This document shows positions 18,149-27,747 of a stretch of DNA of 64,000 nt, in pieces; position 1 is the first letter of the stretch; each line of letters starts with the position of its first letter. The notes under the pieces are model-generated. The model did not search any database and was not told the origin of the DNA. It saw only the letters and a program-made list of their open reading frames with translations. The position numbers and the translations under genes are program-made. The stretch is taken from the NCBI RefSeq assembly GCF_003259315.1, contig NZ_QLLT01000010.1, positions 124,001 through 188,000 of the forward strand, given 5' to 3'. Origin of the DNA: Kitasatospora sp. SolWspMP-SS2h (GTDB lineage: Bacteria > Actinomycetota > Actinomycetes > Streptomycetales > Streptomycetaceae).

Positions 18149-19027
18149 TCAGCGGCGCTGCCAGAGGGCCGGGACGTTCGGCGGCTCCCAGCCCGCGTAC
18201 GCGATGTGGCCCTGGAGGCAGACGTAGCCGACGCCGTTGTAGCTGACCAGGTCGCCGGCCTTGTAACTGGCGCCGACCGCCCAGGTGGTGGAGCCGCCGG
18301 GGGTGGAGGCGCTCGGGCCGGGGCTCGGCGAACCCTGGGTCGGGCTGCCGCTGGGGCTGGGCGTGCCGGTGCCGTTGACGTTGAGCACGAAGTCGAAGCC
18401 GGCCTCGCGCCCGTTGCCGACCTGGCGGACCGTCATCACCAGGTCGGGGTCGAAGATGGTGTCGGTGGAGTTGCGCGGCTCGTTCGGGAAGTACAGCTGG
18501 GTGGTGAGGATCGGCTGCCCGGGGGCCTGCACCTTGACGTGGAGGTGCCGGGTGCGGCCCGGGTAGAGGCCGGGGACGATCGTGGTCAGCGTGTACGCGC
18601 CATTGGCGGCGCTGAACTGGTGGCCGCGGAAGGTGTAGCCGGAGTTGTCGTAGGTGCCGTTGGTGTCGGCCTGCCAGAAGTCCAGCAGGGCACCGGAGAT
18701 CGGCAGGCAGTTCCGGCCGAAGACGTAGCCGCTGACGGTCAGCGGGGTACCGGGGGTGCCGCTGGTGACCAGGTTGGTCCGCAGCGGGGAGCCGGGCTTG
18801 AAGTACGGGCCCTCGATCTGCTCCTCGGTGACGTGCCCGTCGGTGCACTGGGGGGTGAGCGGGGCCGGGACGTCGGCGGCGACCGCGTCGCGGGCCAGGG
18901 CGACGCCGCCGCCGATCAGGACCGGTGCGGCGCCGGCCAGGGCGGCCGCCTTGAGCAGGCCCTTGCGGCTGATCCGGCGATCGGCCAGTTCGCTCAGGCC
19001 GTCCAGCGGGTTGTGGGGGGTGGGCAT
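18149..19027 (-). CDS. Secreted intradiol ring-cleavage dioxygenase with C-terminal CBM5/12
   Basis: A 292-residue protein from ATG 19027 (GGAGA upstream). The N-terminus carries a Tat signal, RRISRKGLLKAAALAGAAPV. The catalytic domain (residues 60-215) matches extracellular intradiol dioxygenases: EEQIEGPYFKPGSPLRTN, SGALLDFWQADTNGTYDN, and the iron-ligand region YPGRTRHLHVKVQ with its HxH. A Ser/Pro/Gly linker joins it to a terminal aromatic module (TTWAVGASYKAGDLVSYNGV to AGWEPPNVPALWQ) of the CBM5/12 type. Streptomyces enzymes of this architecture (SACTE_2871, from memory) cleave catechols and bind plant polymers or lignin. An AraC regulator lies just upstream in the same orientation, which suggests local control. 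Confidence 0.9.
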   Translation of the reverse strand: MPTPHNPLDGLSELADRRISRKGLLKAAALAGAAPVLIGGGVALARDAVAADVPAPLTPQCTDGHVTEEQIEGPYFKPGSPLRTNLVTSGTPGTPLTVSGYVFGRNCLPISGALLDFWQADTNGTYDNSGYTFRGHQFSAANGAYTLTTIVPGLYPGRTRHLHVKVQAPGQPILTTQLYFPNEPRNSTDTIFDPDLVMTVRQVGNGREAGFDFVLNVNGTGTPSPSGSPTQGSPSPGPSASTPGGSTTWAVGASYKAGDLVSYNGVGYVCLQGHIAYAGWEPPNVPALWQRR

Positions 19028-19259
19028 GGCTCTCCGTTCGACTGCTGCGGTGGTCGCCGCCCGCCCGGGGCTCCTTGGACGGGACATGACATGCGGCGGG
19101 GTCGGGCCTCCCGGCGCGGCGGCGCTGTGGGGTGCCTCCGACGCTAGGCCCTGCCCGGCCGGACCGTCGATGGACGGGGTCGGCGGGACGTGGTGCATTC
19201 CTCAACCGCCGCCGGGCTGTCGGGTTTCCGGGCCGCCAGGCCGTCGGGTTTTCGGGCCG
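19028..19259. other. Upstream region of the dioxygenase gene
   Basis: It contains an imperfect 22-bp direct repeat (CTGTCGGGTTTCCGGGCCGCCA at 19218-19239, then CCGTCGGGTTTTCGGGCCGTCA ending at 19262), which reaches the AraC stop codon. No clear -35/-10 pair was found. Confidence 0.4.
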
Positions 19260-20120
19260 TCAGCTCGCCTGCTCGCGGAACTCGCCCGGGGTGCGGCCGA
19301 CTTCGCGGCGGAAGAAGCGGCAGAAGTAGGCCGGGTCGGAGAATCCGGCCGCCGCCGATACCTGACGGACCGTCATGTCGGTGGTGGTGAGCAGGTGTTT
19401 CGCCTCCAGGGTCTGCTGCTCGCGGACCAGCCGGGCCGGGGTGCGGCCGGTGGCCTCCTTCACCACCTCGTGCAAGTAGCCGGTGGAGACGCCGAGTTCA
19501 CGGGCGATGGCGAGCACCGAGCGGTCGGCGCGGTCGGCGTCGGTGATCATCCGGGTGAACCGGGCGGCCAGCGGATGACCGGCCGCCCGGGGAACCGCGG
19601 CCCCGCCGCCACCGTGGGCCACCCGCAGCGCACGCACGAGCAGGACGTGCAGCAGCGCCTGTAGCACGCCCACCGCACCGTCCAGACCGGCCTCGTGCTC
19701 GGCCGTCAACTCCCTTAGCAGGCCCAGGATCTCGCGGTGCTCCCGCCCCTCCGGCCGGACCGCCGGGCCACCGGCCAGGGCGCGCAGCAGGGCCAGGTCC
19801 TCCGGATGCCGGTGCAGGAAGTCCTCGTTGAACAGCAGCACCCACCCGTCGAGCCGCCCCGCCCCGGACCAGCGGTGCACCTGACCGGGCAGCACCGCGT
19901 ACAGCGTGGGCGGCTGGATGCGGTGCTCGACCAGGTCGATGACGTGCGTCCCCCCGCCCGCCGTGACGTAGACCAGCTCGTAGAACGAGTGCCGGTGCGG
20001 GAAGTCCGCCCGGGAGAGCGGCCCGACGGCGTCGAAGCTGCCCGCCGCGAACGGCAGCAACCCCGGGTCGGGCACGTCCAGGTCGTGCAGTTCCAGGCCG
20101 CTGGCCGGTCGGAGCCTCAT
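19260..20120 (-). CDS. AraC-family transcriptional regulator
   Basis: A 286-residue regulator. The N-terminal cupin-like sensor domain runs from FPHRHSFYELVYVTAGGGTH to a LPGQVHRW motif. The C-terminal double helix-turn-helix begins at LAIARELGVSTGYLHEVVKE and ends with the AraC signature VRQVSAAAGFSDPAYFCRFF. ATG 20120 was chosen because the cupin domain begins about 25 residues after it; upstream codons are low complexity. It precedes the intradiol dioxygenase gene by 230 bp on the same strand, so aromatic-ligand-responsive control of that enzyme is a reasonable guess. Confidence 0.9.
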   Translation of the reverse strand: MRLRPASGLELHDLDVPDPGLLPFAAGSFDAVGPLSRADFPHRHSFYELVYVTAGGGTHVIDLVEHRIQPPTLYAVLPGQVHRWSGAGRLDGWVLLFNEDFLHRHPEDLALLRALAGGPAVRPEGREHREILGLLRELTAEHEAGLDGAVGVLQALLHVLLVRALRVAHGGGGAAVPRAAGHPLAARFTRMITDADRADRSVLAIARELGVSTGYLHEVVKEATGRTPARLVREQQTLEAKHLLTTTDMTVRQVSAAAGFSDPAYFCRFFRREVGRTPGEFREQAS

Positions 20121-20450
20121 CGAGCCAGTGTGCGCAAACGCCCCGCGAACCGTCCAGCGGCCCAGCCCGACCGGCACGCACCGGCAAGCGGGGGTGGGGG
20201 TTCGATGGAGGGAGGTGGGAGGGCAAGGCCGACCGTCGGGCCTCCGTCCGGGCGTCATGCCCGCGTTGGACGGCCAGTCCGCTGCCGGGCGGCTGCTCAC
20301 GGACCTCGGCCCGGGCGGGTGCGGCGTGGCGGCCGACCGTCTCGCCGTGTCCCGGTGCCGCACCGCCTGCCGCGCCACGACGCCCGTCCCCCGTTCACCT
20401 CCGCGTTCCCGGTCCTGCTCCGGGCGGGCTTGCGCGGGCCGTGGGGGGGG
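20121..20450. other. Intergenic region between DeoR and AraC genes
   Basis: 330 bp between two minus-strand genes. It must contain the AraC promoter. ATG 20120 has no Shine-Dalgarno sequence, and CACACT lies six bases upstream, a weak leaderless-type -10. Nothing else was identified. Confidence 0.4.
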
Positions 20451-21233
20451 TCAGACCAGCAGGAGGGTGCCGCAGGATTCGGTGAGGGCGGTGCGGGCAT
20501 CGGTGGGGAGGGCCTGGTCGGTGATGAAGCAGTCGAGGTCGGTGAGGGCGGCGAAGCTGCTGAGGCCGACGATGCCCCACTTGGTGTGGTCGGCGACGGC
20601 GACGGTGCGGTGGGCGGAGGCGATCAGGGCGCGGTTGGTCTGGGCCTCGGCGAGGTTGGGGGTGGTGAGGCCGGCGCGTTCGCTGACGCCGTGGGCGCCG
20701 ATGATCAGGAGGTCGACGTGGAGGGAGCGGATGGCCTGGTCGGCGAGGGGGCCGACCAGGGCGGCGGAGCGGGTGGGGGCGCCGCCGGTGAGCAGGAGGG
20801 CGGGGCCGTCGTCGCCGCGGGTGCGGACGAGTTCGGCGACGGGGAGGGAGTTGGTGACCACGGTGAGGCCGGGGACGTCGAGCAGGCGGGTGGCGACGGC
20901 GTAGGCGGTGGTGCCGGCCGAGACGGCGACCACGCTGCCGGGCTGGACCTGGGCGGCGGCGGCCTCGGCGAGGGCGGCCTTGGTGTCGGCGGCGAGGCTG
21001 GACTTGGCCTCGAAGGCGGGCTCGTCCGCGGTGGTGGTGCGGGCGACCGCGCCGCCGTAGACCTTGCGGACGGCGCCGGTGCGGGCGAGGGCGTCCAGGT
21101 CGCGGCGGACGGTCATGTCGGAGACGCCGAGTTGGTCGACCAGTTCGGCGACCTTGACGGCCCCGTCCCGGCGGACCAGGTCGAGGATCAGGGCCCGGCG
21201 CTGGTCGGCGAGCAGTCCGCCGTCGGTGGTCAC
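20451..21233 (-). CDS. DeoR/GlpR-family transcriptional regulator (galactose locus)
   Basis: A 260-residue regulator. The N-terminal DeoR helix-turn-helix is complete (QRRALILDLVRRDGAVKVAE, LGVSDMTVRRDLDALARTGA, RKVYGGA). The sugar-phosphate-sensing DeoRC domain follows (VVAVSAGTTAYAVATRL, LLTGGAPTRSAALVGP, IIGAHGV). It is divergent from galK across 164 bp, and similar 21-bp sequences lie before galK and galT, so it is probably the repressor of the Leloir genes, released by a sugar phosphate. Confidence 0.92.
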   Translation of the reverse strand: MTTDGGLLADQRRALILDLVRRDGAVKVAELVDQLGVSDMTVRRDLDALARTGAVRKVYGGAVARTTTADEPAFEAKSSLAADTKAALAEAAAAQVQPGSVVAVSAGTTAYAVATRLLDVPGLTVVTNSLPVAELVRTRGDDGPALLLTGGAPTRSAALVGPLADQAIRSLHVDLLIIGAHGVSERAGLTTPNLAEAQTNRALIASAHRTVAVADHTKWGIVGLSSFAALTDLDCFITDQALPTDARTALTESCGTLLLV

Positions 21234-21318
21234 TGTGGTCCTCCACGGGTGCTGGGGTGGGAGGGGATCAGCATAGTTCGCCGGGGCCGCGCCGACCCTG
21301 TTCGGGTGTGGGGTTGTG

Positions 21319-21339
21319 TGTTTGAATGTGTTGGATATG
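21319..21339 (+). promoter_or_regulatory. Probable DeoR operator upstream of galK
   Basis: TGTTTGAATGTGTTGGATATG matches the reverse complement of the galT upstream site at 16 of 21 positions. It contains two TGTTkGA-like half-sites in direct orientation, 11 bp apart, which suits DeoR-family binding. It lies 59-79 bp before the galK start. Confidence 0.65.
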
Positions 21340-21397
21340 TTGCCCGACCGCTCGTGGACGGCCCGTGAACGCCGCTGAACGCCCGCTGGAGTGCCCG

Positions 21398-22555
21398 ATG
21401 ACCACCGATGCCGCCACCGATGCCGCCGCCGTTTTCGCCTCCGCCTTCGGCGACGTCCCCGACGGCGTGTGGGCCGCCCCCGGCCGGATCAACCTGATCG
21501 GCGAGCACACCGACTACAACGAGGGCTTCGTGCTGCCCGCCGCGCTCCCGCACGCCACCCGGGTGGCGGCCCGCCGCCGCTCCGACGGCCTGGTGCGGCT
21601 GTTCAGCGCGCAGGGCGACGGCGCGGTGGCGGAGTTCGCGGTGGACGGGCTGGCCCCCGGGACGGTGTCCGGCTGGGCGGCGTACCCCGCCGGGGTGTTC
21701 TGGGCGCTCGCCGAGGCCGGGCACCCGGTGGGCGGGGCCGACCTGGCGTTCGACTCGGACGTGCCGTCCGGGGCGGGCCTGTCCTCGTCCGCCGCGCTGG
21801 AGTGCGCCACCGCGCTCGCCCTGGACGAGCTGTACGGCCTGGGCCTGGACGCCCCCGGCCGGGCGCTGCTCGCCCAGCGCGCCGAGAACGCGTACGTCGG
21901 GGTGCCGTGCGGCGCGCTCGACCAGATGGCGTCCAGCTGCTGCGTCGCGGGCCACGCCTACTTCCTGGACACCCGGACGCTGGCCGGCCGCCAGGTGCCG
22001 CTGGACCTGCCCGCGGTCGGCCTCTCCCTGCTGGTGATCGACACCCGGGTCAAGCACGACCTGGGCGACGGCGCGTACGCGGGCCTGCGGGCGGGCTGCG
22101 AGCGGGCGGCCGGGCTGCTGGGGGTGCGGGCGCTGCGCGACCTGGGGGTGGCGGAGCTGGCGGCGGCGCAGGAGCGGCTGCCGGCCGAACTGCGCCCGCT
22201 GGTGCGGCACGTGGTGACGGAGGACCAGCGGGTGCTGGACGCGATCGCGCTGCTGGACGCGGGCGACCCGCGGGCGCTGGGCCCGGTCCTGACCGCCGGG
22301 CACGCCTCGCTGCGCGACGACTACCGGGTCTCCTGCCCGGAGACAGACCTGGCGGTGGCCGCGGCGAACGCGGCGGGCGCGCTGGGCGCCCGGATGATGG
22401 GCGGCGGGTTCGGCGGCTCGGTGCTCGCCCTGGTGGACACCGAGCGGCTGGCGGCGGTCGAGCGGGCCGTGCGCGAGGCGTTCGCGGCGGCCGGGTACGC
22501 CGACCCGCACGCCTTCCCGGCGGTGCCCGCGCAGGGCGCCCACCGGGTGCGGTAG
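21398..22555 (+). CDS. galK: Galactokinase
   Basis: A 385-residue GHMP kinase that phosphorylates galactose at C1 with ATP. Motifs: the galactokinase signature GRINLIGEHTDYNEGFVLP at residue 27, the ATP loop VPSGAGLSSSAALE, GALDQMASS with the catalytic Asp region, and the C-terminal GGGFGGSVLAL. ATG 21398 has GGAG seven bases upstream; earlier in-frame codons lie in the promoter region. It faces galT and pgm on the other strand. There is no galE in the window. Confidence 0.96.
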   Translation: MTTDAATDAAAVFASAFGDVPDGVWAAPGRINLIGEHTDYNEGFVLPAALPHATRVAARRRSDGLVRLFSAQGDGAVAEFAVDGLAPGTVSGWAAYPAGVFWALAEAGHPVGGADLAFDSDVPSGAGLSSSAALECATALALDELYGLGLDAPGRALLAQRAENAYVGVPCGALDQMASSCCVAGHAYFLDTRTLAGRQVPLDLPAVGLSLLVIDTRVKHDLGDGAYAGLRAGCERAAGLLGVRALRDLGVAELAAAQERLPAELRPLVRHVVTEDQRVLDAIALLDAGDPRALGPVLTAGHASLRDDYRVSCPETDLAVAAANAAGALGARMMGGGFGGSVLALVDTERLAAVERAVREAFAAAGYADPHAFPAVPAQGAHRVR

Positions 22556-22597
22556 CGGGCGGGGAAGCGGGTGCGGTAGCGGGCGCGGTAGCGCGGG

Positions 22598-22640
22598 GAA
22601 GGCCGCAGGCCCGTCCGGGAGGTTCCGGGCGGGCCCTTCT
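22598..22640. terminator. Bidirectional terminator between galK and galT
   Basis: GCCCGTCCGGGA (22609-22620) pairs with TTCCGGGCGGGC (22623-22634), with a G-T wobble and one mismatch. Flanking GAAGG and CCTTC bases can extend the stem. It lies between convergent genes. Confidence 0.6.
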
Positions 22641-22692
22641 CCGTGCGGGGCGAGGGTCGCGTGGGGCGGGGGGTGGGGTGCGGGGCCGCGGG

Positions 22693-23775
22693 TCAGAGCG
22701 CGCGGAGGGTGCGGGCGGCGGTCTCGGGGTTGATGTCGTTCATGAACGCGCCCATGCCGGACTCGGTGCCGGCCAGGTACTTGAGCTTGTCCGCGGTGCG
22801 GCGGAGGGTGAACAGCTCCAGGTGGAGGGCGAGTTCGGCGGGGGCGGGGCGGGGGGTCTGGTGCCAGGCGGCGATGTAGGGGGCCGGGGCGGGGAACAGG
22901 CGGTCGAAGCGGCGCAGCAGGTCGAGGTAGACCCGGGGGAACTCGGCGCGGGCGGCCTCGTCCAGGGCGGTGAGGTCGGCGGCCCGGCGGTTCGGGTAGA
23001 GGTGCACCTCGTACGGCCAGCGGGCGGCGAACGGGACGAAGGCCGTCCAGTGCTCGCCGGCCAGCACGACCCGGGAGTCCGGCTTGCCGGTGGTGGCGCG
23101 TTCGGCGGCCAGCACGTCGTCGTACAGGTCGCGGCCGGTGGCGGCGCGGTGGGCGGCGGCGCGGTCGAGGGCGAGGGCGGTGCGCGGGGTGGTGAACGGG
23201 AAGGCGTAGACCTGGCCGTGCGGGTGGCCGAGGGTGACGCCGATGTCGGCGCCGCGGTTCTCGAAGCAGTAGACCTGCCGGACGCCGGGGCGGGCGTACA
23301 GCTCGGCGGTGCGGTCGGTCCAGGCGTCCAGGACGAGGCGGGCGCGCTCCTCGGTGAGGTCGGCGAAGGAGGCGTCGTGGTCGGCGGTGAAGCAGACCAC
23401 CTCGCAGCGGCCGGTGCCGGGGGTGAGCGCGTACGGGCCGTCCGACCGGGGGGTGACGTGGGCGGCGGAGGAGTCGGCGAGGGACGGGAAGCGGTTCTCG
23501 AACACCGCGACCTGGTAGTCGGCGGCCGGGATCTCGCTGAGCCGGCCGTCCCGGGACGGGCAGAGCGGGCACTCGTCGGCCGGCGGGTGGTAGGTGCGGC
23601 CCTGGCGGTGCGCGGCGATGGTGACCGCGTCGCCGCTGAACGGGTCGACCCGGACCTCGGAGGCGCTCGCGGCCCGCTCCAGCGGGCGCCGGTCGACGGC
23701 GTCGCGGGGGGTGGGCTCGGTGTCGTAGTAGATCAGCTCGCGGCCGTCGGCCAGCTCGGTCACCGTCTTGTGCAC
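22693..23775 (-). CDS. galT: Galactose-1-phosphate uridylyltransferase
   Basis: A 360-residue enzyme that exchanges UMP between UDP-glucose and galactose-1-phosphate. Visible motifs: the zinc-type ECPLCPSRDGRLSE, FENRFPSL, and the active-site GHPHGQVYAFPF containing the nucleophilic histidine. GTG 23775 was chosen because GAGGAG lies just upstream; a longer frame to 23865 would include the operator. The gene ends opposite galK. Confidence 0.95.
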   Translation of the reverse strand: MHKTVTELADGRELIYYDTEPTPRDAVDRRPLERAASASEVRVDPFSGDAVTIAAHRQGRTYHPPADECPLCPSRDGRLSEIPAADYQVAVFENRFPSLADSSAAHVTPRSDGPYALTPGTGRCEVVCFTADHDASFADLTEERARLVLDAWTDRTAELYARPGVRQVYCFENRGADIGVTLGHPHGQVYAFPFTTPRTALALDRAAAHRAATGRDLYDDVLAAERATTGKPDSRVVLAGEHWTAFVPFAARWPYEVHLYPNRRAADLTALDEAARAEFPRVYLDLLRRFDRLFPAPAPYIAAWHQTPRPAPAELALHLELFTLRRTADKLKYLAGTESGMGAFMNDINPETAARTLRAL

Positions 23776-23833
23776 GGCGGCACTCCTCGTGGTTCGCAGC
23801 GCGGCTCGGGCAGGGCGGGGCAGGGTGAGCCGA

Positions 23834-23854
23834 CACATCAAACATCTTCGAACA
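23834..23854 (-). promoter_or_regulatory. Probable DeoR operator upstream of galT
   Basis: On the minus strand this reads TGTTCGAAGATGTTTGATGTG, 16/21 identical to the site before galK, again with two TGTTyGA-type half-sites 11 bp apart. It lies 59-79 bp before the galT start, the same distance as at galK. Confidence 0.65.
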
Positions 23855-23871
23855 GACAGCATCACAATGCA

Positions 23872-23903
23872 ACACCCCTCCGGCGCGGCGGCCGGAGGGG
23901 TGT
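23872..23903 (-). terminator. Terminator between pgm and galT
   Basis: A perfect 13-bp stem (ACACCCCTCCGGC / GCCGGAGGGGTGT) with a 6-nt loop, about 70-100 nt after the pgm stop. It isolates pgm from galT. Confidence 0.75.
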
Positions 23904-23974
23904 CGTGGCGGGAACGGCGGCGGGACGGCGGCGGGCGGCGGGTGGCCCGGGGAATGGCCCGGCGCGGGGGCAGG

Positions 23975-25618
<1,644 letters not shown>

Positions 25619-25858
25619 CGTGGCTACTCTCCTCGTTCGGTACGGCAACAGTGCCCGCGACCATCATGCGGGCCGCGGCACCCCATCTGCGGGAACGCCG
25701 GGGAGCGCGCGGACGGCACCCCGTCGGCGGACGCGTGACGCGACTACCCCGCCGACCAGGCCGTTACCCCCCGTGCACACCACCGACACCGTACGCGGCG
25801 GGCGGCGCGCGGCGGGTAGCGCGGGGCGGGCGACGCGCGGCGGCGACGCAGGGGGCGG

Positions 25859-25924
25859 CGGGACGACGGGGCGGCGGGGCGACGGGGCGACGGGGCGACG
25901 GGGCGACGGGTGGCGGGGCGACGG
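25859..25924. repeat. 8-bp tandem repeat (GGGGCGAC)n
   Basis: About eight units of GGGGCGAC with a few substitutions (GGCG, GTGG). The central four units are identical. It lies about 47 bp upstream of the hydrolase -10 element. Confidence 0.8.
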
Positions 25925-25970
25925 CATCGGTCGGCGGCTTTCCGGCTACCGGACGCCGCGTCGCCCGCCC

Positions 25971-25976
25971 TAGGTT
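25971..25976 (+). promoter_or_regulatory. -10 element of a probable leaderless hydrolase transcript
   Basis: TAGGTT lies 6 nt before ATG 25983, with no ribosome binding site. Confidence 0.5.
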
Positions 25977-25982
25977 CGGTCC

Positions 25983-26768
25983 ATGGCCGAGATCAGCTAC
26001 CGGGCGACCGACGCCTGCGCCCTGCACGCCACCGTCCTCGGGTCGGGCCCGCCCCTCGTCCTCCTGCACGCCGGCGGGCCCGACCGCCGGAGCCTGCTGC
26101 CGCTGGCCGAACGGCTCGCGGACCGCCGCACGGTCGTCCTGCCCGACCTGCGGGGCTACGGCCGTTCGGTCTGCCGGGACCCGGCCCGCCACACCTGGGC
26201 CCGGTACACCGAGGACGTGATCGGGCTGCTGGACCACCTCGGCCTGCCCGGCGCCGTCCTCGCCGGGGCGGGCCTGGGCTCCACGGTCGCGCTCCGGACC
26301 GCGGCCGCGCACCCGGACCGGGTGGAGGCCGCCGTGCTGATCGGGGTCGAGGACATCGAGGACGACGCGGCGAAGGAGGCCGAGATCCGCTTCCTGGACG
26401 CGTTCGCCGCCCGGGTCGCGGCCGACGGCATCGAGGCCGCCTGGGCGCCCGTGCTCGCCGCCCTCCCGCCCGTGGTCGGGGCCATGGTGCGCGACGCCGT
26501 CCCCCGGTCCGACCCCGCCAGCATCGCGGCCGCGACCGCCATCGGCCGCGACCGCGCCTTCCGGCACGTCGGCGAACTCGCCCGGATCACCGCGCCGGTC
26601 CTGGTCTTCCCCGGCACCGACCCGCGCCACCCCACGGCCCTCGCCGCGCAGGCCGCCCGCACCCTCCCCCACGGCCGGCTGGCCGCGGTCCGGATCGACG
26701 CCGACCTCCGAACGCCCGAGGACCTCGCCCGGGCCGTCGCCCCGGCGATCCGAGCCTTCCTGGACTGA
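25983..26768 (+). CDS. Alpha/beta-hydrolase-fold protein with degenerate active site
   Basis: A 261-residue protein of the alpha/beta-hydrolase superfamily: the oxyanion strand LVLLHAGGPDRRSL, VVLPDLRGYGRS, and a C-terminal LVFPGTDPRHP. The nucleophile elbow reads AGAGLGST where GxSxG is expected, so the catalytic Ser is replaced by Gly. The usual GH near the C-terminus is missing (AAVRIDADLRTPEDL). The acid residue of PGTDP remains. The frame is intact and codon usage is normal, so it appears to be a maintained, non-hydrolytic family member rather than a decaying gene. It is convergent with the LysR-like gene. Confidence 0.82.
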   Translation: MAEISYRATDACALHATVLGSGPPLVLLHAGGPDRRSLLPLAERLADRRTVVLPDLRGYGRSVCRDPARHTWARYTEDVIGLLDHLGLPGAVLAGAGLGSTVALRTAAAHPDRVEAAVLIGVEDIEDDAAKEAEIRFLDAFAARVAADGIEAAWAPVLAALPPVVGAMVRDAVPRSDPASIAAATAIGRDRAFRHVGELARITAPVLVFPGTDPRHPTALAAQAARTLPHGRLAAVRIDADLRTPEDLARAVAPAIRAFLD

Positions 26769-26785
26769 GCCCCCCAGCGCCTCGG

Positions 26786-27583
26786 CTACTTCTTGCGGCC
26801 GCCGCCGCCGCTACCGCCGCGCTTGGGCTGGGCGGTGCGGGTGCCGCCGGCGCGGCGGGGCTGGCCCGGCTTGGGCTTGGCGCCCTGGCCGGTGCGGTGC
26901 TGAGACTGGGCGGGCTGCGGGCGGGCGGGCTTCTTGGCGGACGGGCGGCGCTGTTCCTCGGCGGCGGCGGTGCGGCCGCGCGAGCTGTTGGCGGTCCGGC
27001 CGCGGACGATGCCGATGAACTCCTCGACCAGGTCGGTGGTGGCGGCCTCCGGCCAGGCCAGGGCGACCTGCGACTGCGGGACGTCGACCAGCGGGCGGTA
27101 GGTGAGGTCGCGGCGGTGGTGCAGCCGGGCCAGCGACTGCGGGACGGCCAGCACGCCGACGTTGGCGGCGACCAGCTCGATCGCGTCGGCGGTGGTGGCG
27201 GGGCGTTCGAAGGCGGGGCGGCCGGGCGGCTCGGGCCAGTCGAGAGTGTCGTCCTGCGGGTGGAAGACGACCTCCTCGGCGAGGTCGGCGGCGGTGACCT
27301 CCTCGGCGGCGGCCAGCCAGTGGTCCTTGGGGAACACCACCACGGTGGTCTCGGTGTACAGCGGGATCGCGCTCAGCACCGTCCGGTCCACCGGCAGCCG
27401 GACCAGCCCGGCGTCCGCCCCGCCGGAGAGCAGCAGGGCGTGGCCGTCGGCGGGCGCCGACTGCAGCAGTTCGACCGGGACGTCCGGCAGCCGCTCCTGC
27501 CACACCCGCAGCCACTTGGTGGGCGTCACCCCCGGCACGTACACCAGGCGGAAGGGGGCGGGGGACTGCTCGATCTCGGTCAC
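26786..27583 (-). CDS. LysR-type substrate-binding-domain protein without a helix-turn-helix
   Basis: A 265-residue protein. Residues 8-200 resemble the effector domain of LysR regulators: LVYVPGVTPTKWLRVWQERL, GGADAGLVRLPVD, AIPLYTETTVVVFPKDHWL, and VAANVGVLAVPQSLARLHHR. No N-terminal wHTH is present or possible, since the start is near the domain boundary. The last 65 residues are a basic, disordered tail rich in Lys, Arg, Gln, Pro and Gly (SAKKPARPQPAQSQ, GGSGGGGRKK). It is divergent from a DUF5997 gene, an arrangement I recall from other streptomycetes. It may act through a protein partner or bind nucleic acid through the tail. Confidence 0.85.
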   Translation of the reverse strand: MTEIEQSPAPFRLVYVPGVTPTKWLRVWQERLPDVPVELLQSAPADGHALLLSGGADAGLVRLPVDRTVLSAIPLYTETTVVVFPKDHWLAAAEEVTAADLAEEVVFHPQDDTLDWPEPPGRPAFERPATTADAIELVAANVGVLAVPQSLARLHHRRDLTYRPLVDVPQSQVALAWPEAATTDLVEEFIGIVRGRTANSSRGRTAAAEEQRRPSAKKPARPQPAQSQHRTGQGAKPKPGQPRRAGGTRTAQPKRGGSGGGGRKK

Positions 27584-27734
27584 GCGTTCCAGGCTAGCGG
27601 GCCGCGGCGCCCAGGCCCGTCCCGTCCGGATCGGTGGGGACGGCCGCGGGGACGGCGGTGGGGACGGCGGCGGAGGCGGGGGCGGGGCGGGGGCCGTGAC
27701 CTGGGCGTGGGCGTCCGCCGCACCCCCGGGGCGA

Positions 27735-27740
27735 TACCCT
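27735..27740 (+). promoter_or_regulatory. -10 element of a probable leaderless DUF5997 transcript
   Basis: TACCCT lies 7 nt before ATG 27748, and there is no Shine-Dalgarno sequence. Confidence 0.5.
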
Positions 27741-27747
27741 TGGGCTC

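Larger units (their letters stand above)
25619..25982. other. Divergent promoter region between pgm and the alpha/beta-hydrolase gene
   Basis: 364 bp holding the pgm promoter on the left, a GGGGCGAC tandem repeat (25859-25924) and a leaderless-type -10 for the hydrolase on the right. No additional gene was supported. Confidence 0.5.
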
